This document shows, piece after piece, positions 24,756 through 33,199 of a stretch of DNA of 39,294 nucleotides. The stretch covers positions 177,851 through 217,144 of the forward strand of contig NZ_AYWO01000006.1 in the NCBI RefSeq assembly GCF_000502955.1. Direction: 5' to 3'. The DNA is from Mesorhizobium sp. LNHC252B00. GTDB taxonomy: Bacteria; Pseudomonadota; Alphaproteobacteria; Rhizobiales; Rhizobiaceae. The notes beneath the pieces were generated by a model. The model saw only the letters and a list, made by a program, of their open reading frames with translations, searched no databases and was not told the origin of the DNA. Every line of letters starts with the position of its first letter. Positions within the stretch are counted from its first letter, which is position 1. The position numbers and the translations under genes were made by a program.

Positions 24756-25865
24756 TCAGTTGACGAGCTTGGTGGCGGAAAACTCGATCCGCCGATTGAG
24801 CGCCTTGTTCTTCGGCGTGTCGTTGGCGGCAACCGGCCGCTCCTCGCCGTAGCCGGTCGCCGCGATCTGCGTGCGAGGAATGCCCGCGGCGACAATGGCG
24901 TCGGCAACCGCCTCGGCCCTCCGCTCCGACAAGCGCTTGTTCTCGACAGGCGACCCATCGGAATCGGTATGTCCGGAAACCTCGACCTTCAGGCCCGGGC
25001 ACTTGCCAACGACACCGACGACCTCCGCAAGTAGCGGGCGGCTTTGGGTATCGAGCCGCGCGCTCGCCGTTCGAAAGTAGATAGCCCCGGTGCGCGACAG
25101 CACCGCAAACCGGTTGAGGCACTCCTCGTCGCTGAAGTTCGTCTTCGCGGCATCGGTGGCGACGGGTCCGACATCGGCGGTCTTCGCCGCAACAGGCTGG
25201 ACAGCAGCCGGCGTGCTGCCGTCAGCGGTGAACACGAAATCGAACGACACCGATGCGGTCGGAACAATGTTGGTCACATTGGCCGCCTGCTGGAGTTTGT
25301 CGACATTCGGCAATAGCCCGAAGTCCTCCACATGCACGGCGACCGGAGCCTCCGAAGCGACCGATACCATGTCGTCGCTGATCATGGTCACCACGACGTT
25401 GGCCTCAAGGTTCTTGTCGACCCCGTGCAAGTTGAGACGGAACGGAAGCACCGCCTTCACACGTCGCTTGGTCGGCAGGTCGGCAAACGCCGCGGGATCG
25501 ACCTTCGCGGTCAGTTCGGCGGACGGAAACTTGAATGTCTCGAAGAAAAGGAACCGCATGCGGACATTGCGAAGATCGACCCCCGTATCGACCGAATTGA
25601 GGTCGAAGGTGACTTTGGCGTCACCCCCCGAAGTAAGGCTGCCGGAAATATTCCTGATCTTGTTGGTTTCGACGATCGTGTTCTTCTTGACCGACTGATA
25701 GGTGAGCACCGACGCGGCGGGATCGAGCGTCCAGTTCGCCTGTGCGTTCGCGGTTCCCAGTCCGGGCAAAAGCAGCACGGACAGCGCAACGATCAAGCCA
25801 AGTGCGTTTATGGCGAGCCGACTTCTCGACCGTATTTTCCAGCAGAATCCGACGACTTCGAACAT
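24756..25865 (-). CDS. Exported YceI-OmpA fusion protein
   Basis: A 369-residue protein with a signal-type hydrophobic segment (LAINALGLIVALSVLLLPGL, cut near ANAQ-AN). Residues 40-230 form a YceI-like domain: NWTLDPAASVLTYQSVKKN, then a GDAKVTFDLNSVDTGVDLRN block and a VSFDFVF end. YceI domains are lipocalin-like barrels that bind isoprenoid lipids. Residues 255-369 form an OmpA domain: AIYFRTASARLD, VEVSGHTDSDGSP, LSERRAEAVADAI and NRRIEFSAT. The ATG at 25865 is supported by a G-rich ribosome site (CAGGGGGGG). A palindromic repeat lies 15 bases upstream. The fusion suggests a wall-anchored lipid-binding or stress protein, which is inference. Confidence 0.83.
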   Translation of the reverse strand: MFEVVGFCWKIRSRSRLAINALGLIVALSVLLLPGLGTANAQANWTLDPAASVLTYQSVKKNTIVETNKIRNISGSLTSGGDAKVTFDLNSVDTGVDLRNVRMRFLFFETFKFPSAELTAKVDPAAFADLPTKRRVKAVLPFRLNLHGVDKNLEANVVVTMISDDMVSVASEAPVAVHVEDFGLLPNVDKLQQAANVTNIVPTASVSFDFVFTADGSTPAAVQPVAAKTADVGPVATDAAKTNFSDEECLNRFAVLSRTGAIYFRTASARLDTQSRPLLAEVVGVVGKCPGLKVEVSGHTDSDGSPVENKRLSERRAEAVADAIVAAGIPRTQIAATGYGEERPVAANDTPKNKALNRRIEFSATKLVN

Positions 25866-25880
25866 GGAACCCCCCTGCCT

Positions 25881-25976
25881 AGAGCAGTTCACGCTTTCAC
25901 GGAAACGGCAAACCGCTCCATCTGTTTGTTTGACGCAATTCCGGACGGAAAACCGTCTCTTTTCCTGGAATTGCTC
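25881..25976. repeat. Rhizobiales-type palindromic repeat, copy 2 (near complete)
   Basis: About 96 bases with ends forming an imperfect inverted repeat: AGAGCAGTTC at 25881-25890 and GGAATTGCTC at 25967-25976. The interior holds TTTCACGGAAACGGC and CCGGACGGAAAACCG. Elements of this type are scattered through rhizobial genomes. It sits just upstream of the YceI-OmpA ribosome site and would be in its 5-prime leader. Confidence 0.75.
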
Positions 25977-26070
25977 GGTGCCGATGGAGAGCATAGAACA
26001 CTTGCTCTCGCTTGGCGAGCGTCTCGGCTGGAGTGCTTGGCCAGTCCATAATCCGGCCACGCCACACTGG

Positions 26071-29000
26071 CTAGAAGGCGATCTTCAATCCGAACTTGGC
26101 GCCGATGGTGGAACTGTCTGAAGACGCTTTGCCACGGACTTCGCCGTTGACGGTGGTCGAGTCCGACACTTTCAGATTGAAGCCGGTCGACAGCGCGGCG
26201 GAAAAATCCGCATCGTCGAAGTTGATTTCCCTGGTGTCGATTTCGGTGGTGTTCTTGTAGCCGAAACGCTGCTGCAATTCGCCCCGCGCATAGGGGCTGA
26301 ACACCATGCCGTTGCTCAGCGTGTAATCGCCATAGATGCCGGGCTCGAGCTTGATCGCGCCAAAAGAAAGCTGGCTCTTGCCGAACTCGTTGCCGCCGCT
26401 GTCTGTATAGGGATCGCCGCGGAATGAAACGCCAAGCAGGCCGCCGCGCAGGTCGAAACGGGTGCGCTCGCCCAGCTTGAAGATGTGGCCGACCGATGCC
26501 GTAACCGCATAGCCCTTGGTATCATAGCTGCCGGTGGTGCCGAGCACGCCGTTCGTCACGTCGCTTCCGCCGATGAAGCCGGAGGCGGAGACCAACGCGT
26601 AGTCGACGCTTTTGCGAAACAACACGTAGCCGCCGAACAGGCCAGCCTTGTTGGTACCTTCGCCTATGGCATCAAATCCCCGGAACGCGCCGAGGCTGAC
26701 GTCGGTCGAGGCGTAGCCGGCGAAAACGCCGATGTTCAGGCCATACTCATTGTCGAACTGGAAGTGTTTGGCGGCATTGAAATCAAGACTGATGGCGGCC
26801 GAAAAATCATTGGCATCGAAGCTCGGGCCGGGTCCATTCAAGCCGCCGCCGCTGATGTTGTAGCCGTCATGCTCGGTATGGGCGAACTGGCCGGAGGCAA
26901 AGACCCCGAAGCTCTCCGAAACCGGCACCATTCCAGATCCGGATGCGGGCGAAAGGTGGAGGTCAGCATCGAGCGCGTCGCGGTTTATGCCGTAGAGAGC
27001 GTCGATTGCCACCGTGACCGCGCCGGCGTTGGTGGCGCTGGTGGGCGCCGCCGCAATGCCGAAATTGGCCGGCGTGGCACGCAGGAACAAGCCGCCATTC
27101 GGGCCGGCTACGACCTGATAGCTGAAAAGCGAGCCCGGCGTGCCGGGAACACCTGCGACGCTGAACGTCCCGGTGACCGGACCGTTCGTCGAAACAATGA
27201 GCGGGATATCGGTCGCCTGGGTGAATTGCGGCGTGCCGAGCAGGTTGACGATGATTGTATTGACGCCGGTGGCCGAGAACGCGCCGGCGACCAGTTGATC
27301 CGACTGCACCGTCTGCTGGTTGATGTCGAGGCCGATGCGGGCGCCGTTGAGGGTAAGGCCGCCGAGCGTCAACACGTCGTTGGCGACACCATTGCGCATG
27401 TCGATCAGCGAACTCGTGGTCGCGATGATCGAACCCGGCATGGTGACGTTGCCGTTGATGAACAGCGTCGAGCCGTTGCCGAGGTTGAGCTGGTTGATGC
27501 CTTGCGTGCCGCCGCTGAAACGCAGTGTGGAAGCGTCGGCCGAGAAATTGTCGAAGCCCGTAAAGTTCTGGCTCTTGCCGCCGGCCGCGAGGTCGGTGCC
27601 GGTGACGGTGCCATTGGCATTTATTCCACTAAACAGCACGCCATCGCTCAGATTGAGCGGATCTACCGTGCCGATACCGTCTATGACGAGCGTGTCGGGC
27701 CCGAGGCCAGTGATGTTACCGCCGATCGTGCCGCCTGACAGATGAACATGCTCGGCTTCGATGCCGCCAGTAATGGTGCCGCCGATGACCGAGACGTTGT
27801 CGAAGCCGGCGCCGCTGACGCCGCCTTCCCCGAAAACAGATCCGTTGACCGTGCCGCCGCTCATGTCGAATGTATTGACCCCGGTACCGAGATCGACCTG
27901 GGTCGGCACGGCGGCTGTGCCAATGGTGCCGCCCGAGATGCTGATATGGTCATCACCGTCATTGCCGGAAACCGGCCCGGCGATCGTTCCGCCGCTGATG
28001 GTGATCGTATCGTTGCCTAGGTCACCGATGATTTCATCGGTGAGAATGCCGCCGGATACGAAAATCCGGTCGTTGCCGTCATTGCCTTCGATGAAACCAT
28101 TTATCGTGCCGCCGCGGAAGTCGATCGTGTCATTGCCGGCGCCGCCGCTCACGGCGCCGCCGAGTGTGCCGCCGGTCATCGAGAAGCTGTCGTCGCCATC
28201 CTCCAGGCCGACAGAATCGGTGTCGTTCCCACTCTCGCCAAGGTCGATGCCGATACTGGCGCTGCCTGAGACCGTGACGTCGTCGTTCTGGCTGCCGGCG
28301 AAAATCGAACCGTCGATCCTACCGCCGCTCACGTCATAGGTGTTGCCGCCACCTTCACCGAATACCGAACCGGTTATGTGACCTGCGGTCATGTTGAAAA
28401 TATCGGCGCCGTCGGCGAGATCGACGCGGCCCGGCGTCGTGGTTGTCCCGATGGTTCCGCCGTTGATGTTGACGGTGTCGTTGCCATCGTTGCCGAATAT
28501 ATTGCCGCCGATGGTGGCGTTGCCGCCGACCGTTATGGTGTCGTTTCCGGAGGCACCATCGACATCGAGTTCGACCGCGGCATCGCCGCCTATGCTGACC
28601 TTGTCATCGCCGGCCTCGGCATCGACTGCAGCAACGTTGCCTCCCGCAATGGTGATGGTATCGCTGCCGTCGCCCCCGTAGATGACGCCGACGGTTGGCG
28701 CGCTGTAAAAAACGCCCTCCTCGGTCTCGAGGATACCGACCGTTATCTCGTCGTCCCCAACGCCGCCGGTCACATCACCGACCTGCGTGGCGCCGCCGGA
28801 TATCGCGGCCCTGTCGGTGCCGTCTCCAAGGTTGATGTCCTGAATGCTGCCGGCCTGGATGACGACGGTGTCATCGCCCGCCCCGGTATCGAGATTGGCC
28901 CTGACGTTGGGGGCGAACGGCTCGCCCAAGTAATCCCCATAGAACATCTCGAATTGGTCTTTGCCGCCAAGGAGCTCGATCGTCCCATCCGCCGGCTGCA

Positions 29001-29355
29001 AGGAGGTCGACCCATCCGTGGGCAGCCCGCCTACACTGGGCGTTGTCGACACGTCGTCGGTCAGCTCGCCGCCAAAAATCCTTAGGATGTCGTCGCCGTT
29101 GCCATCGTAATCATTGATCTTGATCTCCGACGAGTTCTGGAACCCATTAAACCGGGTGGTGAATACGCCATCGATGTCCTGAAAATCCCCGACCGTCCTG
29201 CACTCCACCGTAACCGATGTCGTCTGGAACGGATCGCCGTCGCCGTTTGCAGTGGCGGAGCACGCCGCTGCGCCAGATATTTGGAAGGTGGACGCTGCCG
29301 CCAACGCAAGCAACGAAACACCCGCCAATTGATAGGCCTCGCGCGGCACGCTCAT
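26071..29355 (-). CDS. Autotransporter (type Va) with Gly/Asp-rich repeat passenger
   Basis: A 1094-residue protein. A signal peptide (VSLLALAAASTFQISGAAA) is followed by a passenger of about 780 residues made of short repeats such as GGTINGFIEGNDGNDRIFVS and GGTIAGPVSGNDGDDHISIS. These mix a beta-helix pattern with GNDxI turns like those of calcium-binding RTX repeats. After a less repetitive region (about 560-810), the last 285 residues form an autotransporter beta-barrel, starting near FGVFASGQFAHTE and ending in aromatic-terminated FGLKIAF. The passenger should be displayed on or released from the cell surface. No protease or adhesin catalytic motif was seen. A hairpin with a T-run lies just upstream. 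Confidence 0.9.
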   Translation of the reverse strand: MSVPREAYQLAGVSLLALAAASTFQISGAAACSATANGDGDPFQTTSVTVECRTVGDFQDIDGVFTTRFNGFQNSSEIKINDYDGNGDDILRIFGGELTDDVSTTPSVGGLPTDGSTSLQPADGTIELLGGKDQFEMFYGDYLGEPFAPNVRANLDTGAGDDTVVIQAGSIQDINLGDGTDRAAISGGATQVGDVTGGVGDDEITVGILETEEGVFYSAPTVGVIYGGDGSDTITIAGGNVAAVDAEAGDDKVSIGGDAAVELDVDGASGNDTITVGGNATIGGNIFGNDGNDTVNINGGTIGTTTTPGRVDLADGADIFNMTAGHITGSVFGEGGGNTYDVSGGRIDGSIFAGSQNDDVTVSGSASIGIDLGESGNDTDSVGLEDGDDSFSMTGGTLGGAVSGGAGNDTIDFRGGTINGFIEGNDGNDRIFVSGGILTDEIIGDLGNDTITISGGTIAGPVSGNDGDDHISISGGTIGTAAVPTQVDLGTGVNTFDMSGGTVNGSVFGEGGVSGAGFDNVSVIGGTITGGIEAEHVHLSGGTIGGNITGLGPDTLVIDGIGTVDPLNLSDGVLFSGINANGTVTGTDLAAGGKSQNFTGFDNFSADASTLRFSGGTQGINQLNLGNGSTLFINGNVTMPGSIIATTSSLIDMRNGVANDVLTLGGLTLNGARIGLDINQQTVQSDQLVAGAFSATGVNTIIVNLLGTPQFTQATDIPLIVSTNGPVTGTFSVAGVPGTPGSLFSYQVVAGPNGGLFLRATPANFGIAAAPTSATNAGAVTVAIDALYGINRDALDADLHLSPASGSGMVPVSESFGVFASGQFAHTEHDGYNISGGGLNGPGPSFDANDFSAAISLDFNAAKHFQFDNEYGLNIGVFAGYASTDVSLGAFRGFDAIGEGTNKAGLFGGYVLFRKSVDYALVSASGFIGGSDVTNGVLGTTGSYDTKGYAVTASVGHIFKLGERTRFDLRGGLLGVSFRGDPYTDSGGNEFGKSQLSFGAIKLEPGIYGDYTLSNGMVFSPYARGELQQRFGYKNTTEIDTREINFDDADFSAALSTGFNLKVSDSTTVNGEVRGKASSDSSTIGAKFGLKIAF

Positions 29356-29389
29356 TCGACCCCACTTTACGAGAAATCGATACCGTCAC

Positions 29390-29427
29390 AAAAAACTAAA
29401 ATAGGCCCCACCCATGGGATTGGGGCT
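29390..29427 (-). terminator. Rho-independent terminator / possible leader attenuator
   Basis: On the minus strand GCCCCA...TGGGGC (29426-29405, inner CCCATGGG) is followed by a T-rich tract, TTTTAGTTTTTT. It lies about 160 bases after the glycosyltransferase stop and only 35 bases before the autotransporter ATG. It may end the upstream transcript or attenuate the autotransporter. Confidence 0.6.
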
Positions 29428-29589
29428 CGTTGACCTGCCTCGCCGAGAGTGTAGGCGGCGTGTTGCTCTACGGCAATGGTTCGGCGTTCGCCGTTGGGCG
29501 ACTATCAGGCCAGCTGTGGCGACAAGGTCACTATCGAAAAGCTCGAAGCGAACTATTGACCCCAGTGTATCACCGTTCAAAGGGCACAT

Positions 29590-30315
29590 TTAGAGATCAG
29601 AATAGGCTGCCGAAACGGTCAGGTCTCCGGCATGAGCAATCTTGCGGTCGTAGCTTGCCCAGATTTCGCCGCCACACTGTTCCGCCCAGCGGTAACAGAA
29701 AGAAAAATCGTCAGGCAAATCCAGTTCCGGCGTCACGATCTTAGTAAACGGCGTCAGGAAATTCTGGAACTGAGCGGTGTACTTGTTCCTACGGTAACGA
29801 GACCGGTCCACCGTCTCGGGCAACTTCTCGATCATCGCCGTCACGCAGTCGCGGGAGACCAGAAAGATACCCGTGCCGCATGACGATACCCGGACAAAGC
29901 CCCTTATCTCTTGCCGGGGTTCGACGACGGTTCCGATGAAGTCCAGGCTTTGTGCGAAGGCCTTGTCGAAGGGCAATGTCGACAGTGAGTGGAGTTTTCG
30001 CAGATCGACCAGGCGCCGGGGATACAACGAGCCGACCACCGGTTTGTCCAGCGCCAGCATCGCGCCGATCAGATCAGGCGAAAAGCCCATGTCGCTGTCG
30101 ATCATCAGGATGTGACTGCAATCCGGCTTGTTGTAGTAGAAGTTCGTCAGCAGATAGTTCCGGGAAAACGGGATATCCGTGTACTCGATTTCCGACAGCG
30201 TGAAAGCGTAGCTGGACAGGCTGTTGTGGGTCAGGGCCGCGAAGAGGCTGCGAACGAACACGCTTTTGTAGGCTGCTCCATAAACCGGCAGGGCGAGGTT
30301 GATCTTGATCGGCAT
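29590..30315 (-). CDS. Small GT-A type glycosyltransferase
   Basis: A 241-residue soluble protein. The N-terminus INLALPVYG and the motif HILMIDSDMGFSPDLI (Asp73, Asp75) fit a GT-A fold with a DxD-like metal/nucleotide-sugar site. The later segments ALDKPVVGSLYPRR and SSCGTGIFLVSRD resemble Anp1-like or GT2-like enzymes that lack a membrane anchor. The ATG at 30315 has the ribosome site GGAGG 6 bases upstream; an upstream in-frame ATG at 30372 is less likely. It is divergent from the second caspase-like gene and upstream of the autotransporter on the same strand, so it could glycosylate that passenger. The acceptor is unknown and the link is inference. Confidence 0.72.
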   Translation of the reverse strand: MPIKINLALPVYGAAYKSVFVRSLFAALTHNSLSSYAFTLSEIEYTDIPFSRNYLLTNFYYNKPDCSHILMIDSDMGFSPDLIGAMLALDKPVVGSLYPRRLVDLRKLHSLSTLPFDKAFAQSLDFIGTVVEPRQEIRGFVRVSSCGTGIFLVSRDCVTAMIEKLPETVDRSRYRRNKYTAQFQNFLTPFTKIVTPELDLPDDFSFCYRWAEQCGGEIWASYDRKIAHAGDLTVSAAYSDL

Positions 30316-30504
30316 CGTGTCCTCCACAGTCCAGTGACTGCATACAAATCCCCTTTTTCCTATCTTTGACATGACACTTGGTATAAAAATTTGCTGGCCG
30401 TTGGCGGCACGGAGTCCAGACGCTCAGGCAGGATTGCGTTTGCGTGTGGTGCGTTCGAAGGCTGCCGGAATAGGATTGACGCAGGCTGGAACGAGCATGC
30501 CGAT

Positions 30505-31962
30505 ATGACCCATCGCCACGGATTCTTCTTACGCATCCTTCTGCTCATGCTTTTCGTGATCCTGAGCACGGTCGGCGTTCGCGCCGCGGTCGAGCAGAAC
30601 GCCTCGCCACAGCCGCGCAACCGGCTGGCGATCGTCATCGGCAACACGAACTACCAGAGCAAGCGTCTCGAGCACCTCGCCAATGCGGTGAACGACGCGA
30701 CGAAACTGTCCGACAGCCTGAAGCGGCTGAATTTCGAGGTTCTGACCGGAACCGATCTCACCGCCGATGGATTCGCCAAGCTTTTCCGCGACGCCGAGGC
30801 CAAGCTGCCCGAAAGCAGCGCCGTGCTGATCTTCTACGCTGGTCACGGCATGCAAGTGCAAGGCGAAAACTACCTGCTGCCGATCGATACGCCCGATCCG
30901 GAAAACCTGGACAAGTTGACGGCGCACGCCGTCAAGCTGAACGACGTGATCGCCAAATTCGCCAGTCGCGACCGTCAGACCTTCATCTTCCTTGATGCCT
31001 GCCGCAACAATCCGCTGGGCAGCGGCGCCAACATCAACGGTCTGGCCCAGGTTGAGGTCGGCGAAAACACGTTTGTCGCCTTCGCGACCCAGCCCGGCAA
31101 CGTCACCGTCGACGGTACCGGCGAAAACAGCCCGTTCACCACTGCGCTTCTGAAAAATGTCGAAATCCCCGGCTTGAGCATTTCGGACATGATGATCCGC
31201 GTCCGCAACGAGACCGAGGCGCTCACCGTCGGCCGCCAGGTTCCATGGGACCAGTCGAACCTGCGTGAACAATTTTATTTCACCGAACAGCAGATGCTCG
31301 ATCCGGCGCAGTTGAGCGCCAGCCTGTCGCGCATACTGTCCGATCCCGACGCCAAGAAGAAGCTGCAGATCGAGCTCGCCTCCAACGACCTGCAGACCGC
31401 CGTGCTCATCGTCGGGCAGACGTTGCGGTCGGTCGAGATTCCTGCACCATCAGGCGGTTCAGCGGGGCCGGTCGGCACTCAGGTCGCCAATCTGTCTCCA
31501 ACTGACAGCGTTGCAGTCGCTCGCCAGAGCGTCGTCTCCGGTCTCGAAACCCTGATTGTCGGCGCATCGGCGGGCGAAGCACAAAAGGACAAGGCAGGCG
31601 ATCTTGCGCGCAGCATTCAGACGGAACTTCGCCGCCTGGGTTGTTATCGCATGCAGGTTGATGGCGATTGGGGCACGGGCTCCATCCGCGCCCTCACCGA
31701 CTATTACAAAAATACCAATCAGGTCGCATCGACGACCGAGCCGACCGTCGGACTGCTCGGCGATCTCTTTTTGCGTTCCGGCAGAATCTGCAAGCAGCCG
31801 GTCATCGTCAAGGCCAAGCCGGCCAAAGTCGCGTCGGACAACGGCCTTTCGCAAACCGGTCCCAGCCGCAAGGCTGCGAAACGCGCGCAGGCCGCCCCGC
31901 AACGCCCCGCAGCCCCCCCTCCAGACATTAGTGGGGGCATAGGCATTGGTGGCGTGTTTTAG
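30505..31962 (+). CDS. Second exported caspase-like protein, with peptidoglycan-binding-like C-terminus
   Basis: A 485-residue protein with a signal peptide (LRILLLMLFVILSTVGVRA). Residues 39-270 form a caspase-type domain: RLAIVIGNTNYQ, LIFYAGHGMQ (His114) and FLDACRNNP (Cys166). A helical segment of about 70 residues follows. Residues 370-435 then carry a peptidoglycan_binding_1-like motif: SIQTELRRLGCYRMQVDGDW and GTGSIRALTDYY. The C-terminus is basic and Pro/Ala-rich. It is a paralogue of the protein at 23492-24700 in the caspase part only. ATG 30505 fits the signal peptide. Such proteins occur in rhizobia in several copies; substrates are not known. Confidence 0.86.
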   Translation: MTHRHGFFLRILLLMLFVILSTVGVRAAVEQNASPQPRNRLAIVIGNTNYQSKRLEHLANAVNDATKLSDSLKRLNFEVLTGTDLTADGFAKLFRDAEAKLPESSAVLIFYAGHGMQVQGENYLLPIDTPDPENLDKLTAHAVKLNDVIAKFASRDRQTFIFLDACRNNPLGSGANINGLAQVEVGENTFVAFATQPGNVTVDGTGENSPFTTALLKNVEIPGLSISDMMIRVRNETEALTVGRQVPWDQSNLREQFYFTEQQMLDPAQLSASLSRILSDPDAKKKLQIELASNDLQTAVLIVGQTLRSVEIPAPSGGSAGPVGTQVANLSPTDSVAVARQSVVSGLETLIVGASAGEAQKDKAGDLARSIQTELRRLGCYRMQVDGDWGTGSIRALTDYYKNTNQVASTTEPTVGLLGDLFLRSGRICKQPVIVKAKPAKVASDNGLSQTGPSRKAAKRAQAAPQRPAAPPPDISGGIGIGGVF

Positions 31963-31965
31963 GAT

Positions 31966-32133
31966 GTGGGCGGTCAGGCGCGCTTCCTTTCCGCCTTTGT
32001 TCTGGGAATGCCGCGGCTCGGGGCCGCCACCCTCCTTGAGCGCAGCGGTTATGACGCAAAGGCATCGGAGCATTTGAAGGGCCGCTATTGGGAGCGGATC
32101 AAAACCGGACGAGCGCGACCGTATCTTCTTTGA
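31966..32133 (+). CDS. Short unrecognised reading frame
   Basis: A possible 55-residue product from GTG 31966, in the same frame as the preceding caspase gene and starting 3 bases after its stop. It contains FVLGMPRLGAATLLERSGYD and then GRYWERIKTGRARPY, which look like real protein but were not recognised. It may be a fragment of a lost gene. It abuts the end of the convergent lipoprotein gene. Confidence 0.2.
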   Translation: MGGQARFLSAFVLGMPRLGAATLLERSGYDAKASEHLKGRYWERIKTGRARPYLL

Positions 32134-32643
32134 TCATTGCCTGATGAACAGGCCCGTGTAGGTCTGGCCGGCGAGCGTATAGGTTCCGGCCAGAGTTCCG
32201 TCGGGCATCATCATAAAACTGACGTCCGCGCCATTCGGGAGGCGCCCAAGCTTCAACGTAGTCCCTACAATTTTTCCTGCGCCTGCGGCCTCTCCCGGAT
32301 TGTTATCGCCCAGAATTCCCCACGCATAGGTGACCGTGACCTTTCCGTTCGAAGAAACAGATTGAACAGCCAGTTTACCTTCATATGTACCTTCCAATCG
32401 TCCGGCCCAATTGCCCGAAAAAGCAGCGTACTTTGTTGGAACGCCCTTTGCGGGAGGAGTGATTGTCACGGATTGATCCATAATCGCCGAGCCAGGAGGA
32501 ACAGAGGCAGGATCCAAGGCGGGTTGGGATGGAATGGTAGCAGGATCCAACACAGGTTCAACAACGGCGGATTGTGGCGGTTCTGGAGCCGATTGGCACG
32601 CGGCTAGGACAAGTGCCGCGAAGGCCAGTATAAGGTTCCGCAT
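32134..32643 (-). CDS. Small outer-membrane lipoprotein of unknown function
   Basis: A 169-residue protein with a lipoprotein signal (MRNLILAFAALVLAAC, lipobox LAAC, Cys16). A Pro-rich linker with the near-repeat VLDPATIPSQ / ALDPASVPPG follows. A C-terminal beta-rich domain of about 95 residues (FSGNWAGRLEGTYEGKLAV ... GTYTLAGQTYTGLFIRQ) resembles small lipocalin-like sandwich domains. ATG 32643 has GGAG 8 bases upstream and fits the signal, against an in-frame GTG at 32655. The stop abuts the short frame on the other strand. Confidence 0.72.
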   Translation of the reverse strand: MRNLILAFAALVLAACQSAPEPPQSAVVEPVLDPATIPSQPALDPASVPPGSAIMDQSVTITPPAKGVPTKYAAFSGNWAGRLEGTYEGKLAVQSVSSNGKVTVTYAWGILGDNNPGEAAGAGKIVGTTLKLGRLPNGADVSFMMMPDGTLAGTYTLAGQTYTGLFIRQ

Positions 32644-32871
32644 CAATTTCTCCACTTCGTTCTCCGACGGACGTATCCGAAAAGCCCGCTGATCGGCAGA
32701 AGGTCCTATTCCCCAGGCCGGATGTCGGAGACACCTGTTATGCCGAACAGTGGCCCTAATAGATAACCGCGTGTCAACGGTGTGGCGACATTGCGCGGCC
32801 GGACCTTAGGTGGCTTTTTGGCATGCCCGCGGTCGAGTGCGAGGCGCACTGCGCTTGATCTAGTTGTGTTT

Positions 32872-33011
32872 GGTATCTGGCTCAGAAACTGCTTGGTCCG
32901 GGCATGTTGGGGATTGCCGAAGAAGCTGTGTTGACTGCCTTCCTCGAAAATCTGACCGGCGTCCGTGAAGATCACGCGGTCGGCCACAGCACGCGTAAAG
33001 CCCAGATTTTC
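32872..33011 (-). pseudogene. Remnant of an amino-acid ABC transporter ATPase (3-prime end)
   Basis: On the minus strand a frame reads LGFTRAVADRVIFTDAGQI, then EEGSQHSFFGNPQHARTKQF and LSQI. This is the C-terminal signature of GlnQ/HisP-type ATPases (MGFARxVADRVIFMDxGxIVE, FFxNPQxxRTKxFL). No Walker A, signature motif or Walker B is present upstream, where an unrelated remnant begins, so the gene is a 3-prime fragment. Its normal stop has also been lost; the frame runs on without similarity. Confidence 0.7.
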
Positions 33012-33029
33012 TGGCTGCCTTCTCTGTCG

Positions 33030-33176
33030 TCAGCAGTTCTCAAAATCCGGCTCTTGAAAATCGAAAATTGCTGCGGCGATGTCTGTGACAATCTGGCCGT
33101 CCCGCCGCAGCTTCGTTTGACCAGACACACGTTGAAACCGTGGACCTTCGAATAGCGCGTAGAGATCCTCGGCCAT
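33030..33176 (-). pseudogene. Short remnant of an unrecognised gene
   Basis: A 48-codon frame from ATG 33176 to TGA 33030. It encodes EDLYALFEGPRFQRVSGQTK followed by LRRDGQIVTDIAAAIFDF, a sequence with the feel of a conserved nuclease-like or hypothetical protein cut short. It lies end to end with the ABC ATPase remnant. A perfect 9-base inverted repeat (GCTGCGGCG 33070-33078 / CGCCGCAGC 33103-33111) lies within it. It is not recognised with certainty. Confidence 0.3.
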
Positions 33177-33199
33177 TCACTCTTCAATTCGCGTAGCGC

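Noticed and set aside
26485..27738. A long + strand open frame of over 400 codons opposite the autotransporter gene
   Set aside because: High GC and the Gly/Asp repeats create open antisense frames; the translation has no recognisable domain, while the minus strand encodes signal peptide, passenger and barrel.
32706..32871. Downstream continuation of the ABC ATPase frame to a stop at 32706
   Set aside because: After LSQIPN the translation loses all similarity to ATPases; the real gene would have ended near there, so this part is not coding.
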